In this document: piece by piece, positions 1 to 5,279 of the stretch | Layout of the letters: every line of letters starts with the position of its first letter | Position numbering within the stretch: position 1 is the stretch's first letter | Source of the DNA: an uncultured Eubacteriales bacterium | GTDB taxonomy: Bacteria; Bacillota; Clostridia; Oscillospirales; Oscillospiraceae | DNA length: 5,878 nt | Direction: 5' to 3' | NCBI GenBank assembly: GCA_900553135.1 | Contig: USCO01000137.1 | Coordinates: 1-5,878, forward strand | Position numbers and translations under genes: made by a program | Notes under the pieces: model-generated | What the model saw: only the letters and a program-made list of their open reading frames with translations | Database searches by the model: none | What the model was told of the DNA's origin: nothing

Positions 1-125
1 CAGGAAGGGAGGGAACGACATGGATTCTGACAGCGGTCCTCAAAAATGGATACACGGTACAGTGCATGGAGTTCCGCTCCCTCTGGGCTGTACCCCCTTG
101 AATCCCCGCAAGGAGGTAGAATGCA
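1..125 (+). promoter_or_regulatory. Structured 5' leader of mgtA (candidate cis-regulatory RNA)
   Basis: No conserved gene is visible here. The stretch can fold in two competing ways. Pairing A joins AGGGAG+GGAAC (6-16) to GTTCC-G-CTCCCT (71-82), an 11-bp helix with one bulged G. It can be extended by CAG (1-3) with CTG (83-85). Pairing B joins GGTACAG (56-62) to CTGTACC (88-94) and encloses a small GGAG/CTCC hairpin (68-71 with 77-80). A and B share bases and cannot both form. A third hairpin, CCTTG (96-100) with CAAGG (109-113), covers part of the mgtA Shine-Dalgarno. mgtA leaders are often magnesium-responsive (M-box riboswitches, or the proline-rich mgtL leader in Salmonella), so regulation is plausible. 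I cannot match the conserved M-box core, and the true 5' end may lie outside the window. Control is inferred from complementarity only. Confidence 0.4.
110..116 (+). promoter_or_regulatory. Shine-Dalgarno of mgtA that decides its start
   Basis: AAGGAGG lies 9 bases before the ATG at 126. A nearer ATG at 121 is only 4 bases away and opens a two-codon frame (ATG CAA TGA), so 126 is the better start. The first bases of this site can pair with CCTTG at 96-100, which would partly hide it. Confidence 0.8.
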
Positions 126-2891
126 ATGAACAAGAACAAAACCCGCCGTTCGGTCCGCCAGGCAGCCCAGCAGGCTGTCCTGCGGGACCGTCACACCCGC
201 CGCATTCAGGATGCGGCTCTCACCCCGGTCAACGTCCTGCTCCAGGAGCTCCACGCCCCCCTGAGCGGCCTTGACCCGGAGGCCGTGGCCGCCAGCCGGG
301 CCCAGTACGGCAGCAACAAAGTGACCCATGAGAAAAAGAAATCTCTGCCCAGACGGCTGGCGGGCGCATTTGTCAATCCCTTTACCGCCATTCTTCTCTG
401 TCTGGCGTTGGTGTCCACCATGACGGACATGGTCTTCCCCAGCCTGTCCCTGTTTGGCAGCACGCCGGAGGATTTTGACTGCCTGACGGTCATCATCATC
501 CTGACCATGGTCTTCATCTCGGGCACCCTGCGCTTTGTCCAGGAGTCCCGCAGCGGCAGCGCGGCGGAAAAGCTGCTGGCCATGATCACCACCACCTGTA
601 CCGTCACCCGCAAGGGCCAGGAAAAGGTGGAGATCCCCATGGACGAGCTGGTGGTGGGCGACATGGTCCACCTGTCCGCCGGGGACATGATCCCCGCCGA
701 CGTGCGCATTCTGGAGGCCAAGGACCTGTTTATCAGCCAGGCCAGTCTCACCGGCGAGAGCGAGCCGGTGGAAAAGCAGCCCCAGGTCAACCAGGAAAAA
801 GAGAGCATCACCGATTACACCAACATCGCCTTTATGGGCAGCAGCGTGGTCTCGGGCAGCGCTTTGGCCGTGGCCATCTGTGTGGGAGACGACACCCTCT
901 TCGGCTCCATGGCCTCCGCCGTGGCGGGAGAGGCCACCGAGACCAGCTTCACCAAGGGGGTCAACGCCGTCTCCTGGGTGCTCATCCGCTTTATGCTGGT
1001 GATGGTCCCCCTGGTTTTCTTCATCAACGGCATCACCAAGGGGGACTGGCTGGACGCCTTCCTCTTCGGCATCTCCATCGCCGTGGGTCTGACCCCGGAA
1101 ATGCTGCCCATGATCGTCACCACCTGCCTGGCCAAGGGCGCGGTGTCCATGAGCAAAAAGCAGACTATCGTCAAAAACCTCAACTCCATCCAGAACTTTG
1201 GCGCCATCGACATTCTCTGCACCGACAAGACTGGCACCCTCACCCAGGATCAGGTGGTGCTGGAATACCACCTCAATGTGAGAGGGGAGGACGACACCCG
1301 GGTGCTGCGCCACGCCTACCTCAACAGCTACTTCCAGACCGGGTACAAAAATCTCATGGACCTGGCCATCATCCGCAAGACGGAGGAGGCCGAGGCGGAG
1401 GACCCCCGGCTGGTGGACCTGTCGGAGCACTATGTGAAGGTGGACGAAATTCCCTTTGACTTTGCCCGGCGGCGGCTGAGCACCGTGGTACAGGACCAGG
1501 CCGGAAAGACCCAGATGGTGACCAAGGGGGCTGTGGAGGAGATGCTCTCCATCTGTTCCTTTGCCGAGATCGACGGGGTGGTCCAGCCCCTGACCGAGCC
1601 GGTGCGCCGCCAGATCCTCGAAACGGTGGACGGTCTCAACGACAAGGGCTTCCGCGTGCTGGTCATCGCCCAGAAGAGCAACCCCTCCCCCGTGGGCGCC
1701 TTCGGGGTGAAGGACGAGCGGGACATGGTGCTCCTTGGCTACCTGGCCTTCCTGGACCCGCCCAAGGAGTCCACCGCCGACGCCATCCGGGCTCTGAAGC
1801 GCCACGGCGTGACCACCAAAATTCTCACCGGCGACAACGATAAGGTGACCCGCACCATCTGCAAGCAGGTGGGGCTGACGGTACGCAATATGCTCCTGGG
1901 CTCCGACCTGGACGCCATGAGCGACGAGGAGCTGGCCCGGGCGGCCCAGTCCACCGATGTGTTTGCCAAGCTCACCCCCGACCAGAAGGCCCGGGTGGTC
2001 TCGGTGCTGCGGGAGAGCGGCCACACCGTGGGCTTTATGGGAGACGGCATCAACGACGCCGCCGCCATGAAGGCCGCCGACATCGGCATCTCGGTGGACA
2101 CCGCGGTGGATGTGGCCAAGGAGTCGGCGGACATCATCCTGCTGGAGAAGGACCTGATGGTGCTGGAGCAGGGCACCATCGAAGGCCGCAAGACCTACGC
2201 CAATATGATCAAGTACATCAAGATGACCGCCTCCTCCAACTTCGGCAACATGTTCTCGGTGCTGGCGGCCTCCGCCCTGCTGCCCTTCCTGCCCATGATG
2301 AGCGTGCACCTCATCTTCCTCAACCTGATTTACGACCTGTCCTGCACCGCCATTCCCTGGGACAATGTGGACGAGGAGTTTATCTCCAAGCCCCGGAAGT
2401 GGGACGCCTCCAGCGTGGGCAACTTCATGCTCTGGCTGGGCCCCACCAGCTCCATTTTCGACTTCACCACCTATCTTTTCATGTACTTTGTCTTCTGCCC
2501 CATGTTCATCTCCGGCGGCGTACTCTTCCACGACCTGGCCGCCCACTTCAGCGGCGCGGAGCTGCTCCTGGTGCAGGCCAAGTACATCGGTCTCTTCCAG
2601 GCGGGCTGGTTTGTGGAGTCCATGTGGAGCCAGACCCTGGTCATCCACATGATCCGCACTCCCAAGCTGCCCTTCCTCCAGAGCCGGGCCTCCGCTCCCC
2701 TGACCCTGCTCACCCTCACCGGCATTGCGGTGCTCACCGTGATCCCCTTCACCCCTCTGGGCGCGGTACTTGGCTTTGTGGCCCTGCCCGCGGCCTACTT
2801 TGCCTACCTCATCCCCTGCATCCTGCTCTACATGGTGCTGGCAACCAGCCTGAAAAAGGCCTACGTACGCCACTGCGGCGAATTACTTTGA
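126..2891 (+). CDS. mgtA: Magnesium-importing P-type ATPase (MgtA/MgtB type, P3B)
   Basis: This is a complete 921-residue membrane pump, close to the roughly 900 residues of enterobacterial MgtA. By family it uses ATP to bring Mg2+ into the cytoplasm. A basic, probably disordered N-terminus (residues 1-30) is followed by the cation-ATPase N-terminal region and the first membrane pair (about 80-140). The actuator motif TGES is at 209-212. The M4 ion-site sequence VGLTPEMLP is at 320-328 and the phosphorylation motif DKTGTLT at 367-373, with Asp367 as the phosphorylated residue. The nucleotide-site KGA is at 467-469, TGDN at 568-571 and the hinge GDGINDA at 639-645. The M6 segment reads NLIYDLSCTAIPWDNVDEEF (733-752), matching the MgtA-specific pattern rather than Ca2+ or heavy-metal pumps. 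Four further hydrophobic segments complete the C-terminus. All catalytic motifs are intact. A small membrane protein gene follows 18 bases after the stop. Identification is secure; Mg2+ specificity comes from family resemblance. Confidence 0.95.
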   Translation: MNKNKTRRSVRQAAQQAVLRDRHTRRIQDAALTPVNVLLQELHAPLSGLDPEAVAASRAQYGSNKVTHEKKKSLPRRLAGAFVNPFTAILLCLALVSTMTDMVFPSLSLFGSTPEDFDCLTVIIILTMVFISGTLRFVQESRSGSAAEKLLAMITTTCTVTRKGQEKVEIPMDELVVGDMVHLSAGDMIPADVRILEAKDLFISQASLTGESEPVEKQPQVNQEKESITDYTNIAFMGSSVVSGSALAVAICVGDDTLFGSMASAVAGEATETSFTKGVNAVSWVLIRFMLVMVPLVFFINGITKGDWLDAFLFGISIAVGLTPEMLPMIVTTCLAKGAVSMSKKQTIVKNLNSIQNFGAIDILCTDKTGTLTQDQVVLEYHLNVRGEDDTRVLRHAYLNSYFQTGYKNLMDLAIIRKTEEAEAEDPRLVDLSEHYVKVDEIPFDFARRRLSTVVQDQAGKTQMVTKGAVEEMLSICSFAEIDGVVQPLTEPVRRQILETVDGLNDKGFRVLVIAQKSNPSPVGAFGVKDERDMVLLGYLAFLDPPKESTADAIRALKRHGVTTKILTGDNDKVTRTICKQVGLTVRNMLLGSDLDAMSDEELARAAQSTDVFAKLTPDQKARVVSVLRESGHTVGFMGDGINDAAAMKAADIGISVDTAVDVAKESADIILLEKDLMVLEQGTIEGRKTYANMIKYIKMTASSNFGNMFSVLAASALLPFLPMMSVHLIFLNLIYDLSCTAIPWDNVDEEFISKPRKWDASSVGNFMLWLGPTSSIFDFTTYLFMYFVFCPMFISGGVLFHDLAAHFSGAELLLVQAKYIGLFQAGWFVESMWSQTLVIHMIRTPKLPFLQSRASAPLTLLTLTGIAVLTVIPFTPLGAVLGFVALPAAYFAYLIPCILLYMVLATSLKKAYVRHCGELL

Positions 2892-2909
2892 CGATAGGAG
2901 GAATGTTGT

Positions 2910-3074
2910 ATGTGGTCCAAACTGTGGATGGATTTGTTTGGTGTGACCTCCTTTTTGGGCATCGACATGGGGTTCTGGGTGGCTTTGTCCGCCGTGCTGC
3001 TCCTTGTCATCGGCATGAATGTGGTATTCTGGAGTATGCCCCCAAAAGAGAAGGAGGAGAACCCCACCCCGTAA
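2910..3074 (+). CDS. 54-residue single-span membrane protein linked to mgtA
   Basis: I do not recognise this protein. The frame opens at ATG 2910 behind a perfect AGGAGG (2896-2901) with an 8-base spacer, and ends at TAA 3072-3074. The N-terminal 20 residues are Trp/Met/Phe-rich and look amphipathic. Residues 21-41 (GFWVALSAVLLLVIGMNVVF and one more Trp) form one clear membrane helix. The tail, SMPPKEKEENPTP, is short, charged and proline-containing. It is co-directional with mgtA, 18 bases downstream, and sits before the hairpin at 3104-3136, so co-transcription is likely. Tiny membrane proteins such as MgtS and MgtR in enterobacteria and KdpF in potassium pumps bind or stabilise transport ATPases. 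A comparable partner or regulator role is inferred from position and size only, as I see no sequence similarity to those peptides. Other starts nearby (ATG 2903, TTG 2907) are in other frames and lack the membrane helix. Confidence 0.75.
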   Translation: MWSKLWMDLFGVTSFLGIDMGFWVALSAVLLLVIGMNVVFWSMPPKEKEENPTP

Positions 3075-3103
3075 AAATTCCTGTACCCCGTACCGCACAA
3101 AAG

Positions 3104-3136
3104 AAAGAGCAGGCCCCGTTTGGGGGTCTGCTCTTT
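3104..3136 (+). terminator. Stem-loop after the mgtA unit, likely terminator
   Basis: AAAGAGCAG (3104-3112) pairs with CTGCTCTTT (3128-3136). The stem continues through a G-T wobble (3113 with 3127) and CCCC (3114-3117) with GGGG (3123-3126), around a five-base GTTTG loop. That makes a 14-bp stem. The + strand has only TTT at the foot of the stem, followed by CCTG. The - strand reads CTCTTTCTTTTG after the stem, a better U-tract. It sits 29 bases after the small membrane protein gene and before a new promoter, so it probably ends the upstream transcript. Its asymmetry means it may also stop antisense transcription from the downstream operon. Confidence 0.75.
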
Positions 3137-3191
3137 CCTGCATCCTCCTGAAAATCCCAAAAGGGCTTTCGTGGCATTTCCCCCGCCGCTA

Positions 3192-3200
3192 TGCTATAAT
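3192..3200 (+). promoter_or_regulatory. Extended -10 promoter of the five-gene operon
   Basis: TGCTATAAT contains a consensus TATAAT (3195-3200) preceded by TG at 3192-3193, the extended -10 pattern. The best -35 at 17-base spacing is only TGGCAT (3172-3177), a poor match to TTGACA, which fits an extended -10 promoter that does not need a strong -35. The expected start site is about A3207, giving a roughly 26-base leader to the ATG at 3233. Confidence 0.7.
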
Positions 3201-3218
3201 TTGGGTACTCAGTGAGAG

Positions 3219-3224
3219 AGGAGG
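3219..3224 (+). promoter_or_regulatory. Shine-Dalgarno that fixes the start at 3233
   Basis: AGGAGG lies 8 bases before ATG 3233. An in-frame GTG at 3212 would add seven residues but would place this site inside the coding sequence and leave the GTG almost at the predicted transcript start. The ATG is therefore preferred. Confidence 0.8.
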
Positions 3225-3232
3225 CGCGCACC

Positions 3233-3961
3233 ATGGCCATAGAGAACGGCGAGTGGATCATGCGGGGAATGGATTGGGACGATCCCTGCCGCATCCGCAG
3301 CTGGCAGGAGCTCATCCACTGGATCGACGAAATTGGATTCCTGCCCCTTTTCAAAAACGAGATCGACGGTTTCTCTGCCGAGGAGCACACCTCCGACCTC
3401 TATTGGTGGTCCGGCGACCCAGAGCAGGACCCCTGGGAGTGGCGGCAGCTGATCGCCCGCAGCGGCCAGGTGGCCTACGGCAAGTTTTTCGGCCGGAAAG
3501 CCGGGTTTATCTCCAAAGCCTGGTTCCCCCACTTTGCCAACTGGCGGCGGGACGGCTATGACTTTGACAGCCGCTGGGACGAGGGTCTGGTCAGCCTGCG
3601 CCAGAAGCACATCATGGACCAGTTTGCCCAACAGGATGAGCTGTACTCCTTCGAGCTCAAACGCCTGGCCGGATTCGGCAAAGAGGGCGAAAAGAACTTT
3701 GAGGGCACGGTGACCGACCTGCAGATGGGCGGGTATCTGCTGATCCGGGATTTTCGGCAGCGGCTCAACAAGCGGGGCCAGCCCTACGGGTGGCCCATCT
3801 CCGTCTATGCCACGCCGGAGGCCCTTTGGGGCTATGACCACGTCACCTCCGCCTATTCCCTGGAGCCTGCCCGCTCCAAAGAGCTGGTCTATGAGCAGGT
3901 GCGCAAGCATTTCCCGGCGGCTGCGCAGGCAACACTCCAGGCTGTACTGGGCTGGGACTGA
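3233..3961 (+). CDS. Uncharacterised protein, AlkZ-related type (possible winged-helix)
   Basis: This is a 242-residue soluble protein with no signal peptide or membrane segment. It is rich in Trp and aromatics, notably SDLYWWSGDPEQDPWEW (54-70) and FISKAWFPHFANWRRDGYDF (92-111). A later block, about 155-200 (EGTVTDLQMGGYLLIRDF, then WPISVYATPEALWG), has the look of a winged-helix segment. The whole resembles a Clostridial family that I recall being labelled AlkZ-related. True AlkZ (HTH_42 fold) is a DNA glycosylase that unhooks interstrand crosslinks. I do not see the AlkZ catalytic Gln-x-Gln pattern, so glycosylase activity should not be assumed. It is the first gene after the promoter at 3192-3200 and ends 15 bases before the SGNH hydrolase gene. 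The coding call is firm from SD, length and codon pattern; the family label is from memory. Confidence 0.8.
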   Translation: MAIENGEWIMRGMDWDDPCRIRSWQELIHWIDEIGFLPLFKNEIDGFSAEEHTSDLYWWSGDPEQDPWEWRQLIARSGQVAYGKFFGRKAGFISKAWFPHFANWRRDGYDFDSRWDEGLVSLRQKHIMDQFAQQDELYSFELKRLAGFGKEGEKNFEGTVTDLQMGGYLLIRDFRQRLNKRGQPYGWPISVYATPEALWGYDHVTSAYSLEPARSKELVYEQVRKHFPAAAQATLQAVLGWD

Positions 3962-3976
3962 TGAAAGGAGTCTCTT

Positions 3977-4549
3977 ATGCGCATTCTTATGCTGGGCAAC
4001 AGCTTCACTTCCACCAACCACCTCCCCCAGGTCCTGGCCCAGCTCACCGGCGCGGAGGTAGTCCATCACACCCGGGGCGGGGCGCGGCTGTCGGAACAGC
4101 TCAACCCCAAAACCAAGCTGGGCGCCCGGACCCAGGCGGCACTTACCGAGGAGCACTGGGACTACGTGATTCTTCAGGAGATGAGCCACGGCCCTGTCAG
4201 CGCGCCAAACAGCTTCTTCTCCAGCGTGGCACAGCTGTGCAGCCAGATTCACGAAAACGGGGCTGTTCCCATTCTCTACGCCACCTGGGCTTATGAGAAG
4301 GGCGGGGCCAAGCTGGCCGCCAAGGGCTGGGACTATGACGAGATGGCCCATCAGCTGTCTGACGCCTACCGCAAAGCGGCGCTGGAACACCACGCGCTCA
4401 TTGCCGACGTGGGACAGCGCTTTTACCAGCTGTCCCCCACGGAACACCTCTACGCCGCCGACGGCGTTCACCCCAATGAACTGGGAACCCGCATCGCCGC
4501 ACAGGCCATTGCGGCTGTCATTTCACAACACAAGGAGACCCAACCATGA
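3977..4549 (+). CDS. SGNH/GDSL-type hydrolase
   Basis: This is a 190-residue cytoplasmic-looking protein of the SGNH esterase/lipase superfamily, whose members cleave ester or acetyl groups. Block I is LMLGNSFT, with nucleophile Ser9 in a GNS context. Block II is the glycine-rich RGGARL, with Gly34/Gly35 as candidate oxyanion Gly. Block III is DYVILQEMSHG, where Gln67 stands in place of the usual Asn of GxND. Block V is ADGVHPNELG, giving Asp162 and His165 of the triad. A Gln at block III is seen in DUF4886-like members, so this is probably a subfamily trait rather than loss of function. No signal peptide is present, so an intracellular substrate is likely, but it cannot be named. AAGGAG (3965-3970) lies 6 bases before ATG 3977. 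The stop overlaps the next gene by four bases (ATGA). Confidence 0.85.
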   Translation: MRILMLGNSFTSTNHLPQVLAQLTGAEVVHHTRGGARLSEQLNPKTKLGARTQAALTEEHWDYVILQEMSHGPVSAPNSFFSSVAQLCSQIHENGAVPILYATWAYEKGGAKLAAKGWDYDEMAHQLSDAYRKAALEHHALIADVGQRFYQLSPTEHLYAADGVHPNELGTRIAAQAIAAVISQHKETQP

Positions 4550-4956
4550 TTCGAGAAATCTGCAAAGACGAGGCCTTTCTGGCTCAAAAGGCGGAACCCG
4601 CCACCCCCGAGGACCTTCCCGTCGCCGCCGACCTGCTGGAGACCCTGGAGCACCACAAGCGTGGTTGCGTGGGCATGGCGGCCAACATGATCGGCGTGAA
4701 CAAGCGCATCATCGCCTTTGACAACGAGGGCAGCTACATGGTCATGTTCAACCCGGAAATCGTGAAGCAGTCCGGCCCCTACGACGCGGAGGAGGGCTGT
4801 CTCTCCCTCACCGGCACCCGCCCGGCCAAGCGGTGGAAGTCCATCAAGGTACGCTGGCAGAACGAAAAATTCCAGGAGCGGCTGAAAACCTTCACCGGCT
4901 GGACCGCCCAGATCATCCAGCACGAGATCGACCACTGCGAGGGGATCATCATATGA
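4546..4956 (+). CDS. Peptide deformylase-like protein, short and divergent
   Basis: Peptide deformylase removes the N-formyl group from nascent proteins. This 136-residue protein keeps motif 2, EEGCLSL with metal ligand Cys85, and motif 3, QHEIDH with His126, Glu127 and His130. Motif 1 is altered. CVGMAANMIGVNKRII (41-56) aligns without gaps to E. coli GIGLAATQVDIHQRII, so the first Gly is Cys41 and the catalytic Gln50 equivalent is Met48. It also ends six residues after the HEIDH motif, lacking the roughly 30-residue C-terminal helix of E. coli Def (168 residues). No frameshift explains this, since the next gene starts in the stop (ATGA). AAGGAG at 4532-4537 sits 8 bases before ATG 4546. I believe similar short proteins are common in Clostridia. 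It may be a second deformylase acting on particular substrates, or a non-deformylase hydrolase. The fold call is firm; the activity is uncertain. Confidence 0.88.
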   Translation: MIREICKDEAFLAQKAEPATPEDLPVAADLLETLEHHKRGCVGMAANMIGVNKRIIAFDNEGSYMVMFNPEIVKQSGPYDAEEGCLSLTGTRPAKRWKSIKVRWQNEKFQERLKTFTGWTAQIIQHEIDHCEGIII

Positions 4957-5267
4957 AAAAATGCAAGATCACCGTCATGCGCATCACCCAGTACCCGGAC
5001 CTGATGGCCCAGTACGAAAACCCCATCGCCCACGCCTGCGACATGGTTGAGGGCCAGGTTTTCCTGGCCAACGGCTGGGAAAAGCCGGAGGGATTCTGCC
5101 AGAGCGCCTGGGACACCCTCTCCCCCTTCGTGCTGGCTCTGAGCCACGGAGCCGAGAACTTCTATGACGGCTGGATGAAAAATCCCAAATCCGCTATGCT
5201 CTCCTGCAACGACGGCTTCCGTCCGGTGAGCTTTCTGGTAGAAACCCTGGACGAAGATGCAGACTGA
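4953..5267 (+). CDS. TIGR04076 family protein
   Basis: This is a 104-residue soluble protein of unknown function. The pattern fits the TIGR04076 family as I remember it: an N-terminal MKKCKITVMRI strand, CDMVEGQVF (29-37), KPEGFCQSAWDTLSPFVLAL (44-63), and a C-terminal SCNDGFRPVSFLVE (84-97). Four cysteines (4, 29, 49, 85) fall in the conserved-looking blocks and could bind a metal or be redox active; this is inference. The start overlaps the deformylase-like stop (ATGA, 4953-4956). GAGGGG (4939-4944) inside the upstream gene lies 8 bases away and supports translational coupling. The SDR gene begins 12 bases after the stop. The family assignment is fairly sure; no role can be given. Confidence 0.82.
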   Translation: MKKCKITVMRITQYPDLMAQYENPIAHACDMVEGQVFLANGWEKPEGFCQSAWDTLSPFVLALSHGAENFYDGWMKNPKSAMLSCNDGFRPVSFLVETLDEDAD

Positions 5268-5279
5268 GGGGGAAGGACC

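Noticed and set aside
27..55. Possible promoter in the mgtA leader: CTGACA (27-32), 17 bases, ATACAC (50-55)
   Set aside because: The -35 is good but the -10 matches poorly. A start near 61 would also remove most of the leader pairing. It cannot be excluded but is not supported enough to annotate.
1..125. M-box (ykoK) or yybP-ykoY riboswitch
   Set aside because: I looked for the conserved core sequences of both and did not find them in these bases. An aptamer further upstream, outside the window, remains possible.
2399..3151. 250-residue + strand frame across the mgtA end and the small membrane protein
   Set aside because: It is an Arg/Pro/His-rich shifted frame inside mgtA with no plausible domain. 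The 54-residue frame at 2910 has the ribosome site and the membrane helix.
3961..4296. 111-residue frame starting at the TGATG overlap after the AlkZ-related gene
   Set aside because: The overlapping ATG at 3961 looks like coupling, but the product is a Gly/Arg/Pro-rich shadow of the SGNH gene, which has its own ribosome site at 3965-3970 and intact motifs.
3209..4471. Long 420-residue open frame on the - strand
   Set aside because: It lies antisense to two well-supported genes (AlkZ-related and SGNH), has no family motif that I can see, and is the kind of frame expected opposite GC-rich coding sequence.
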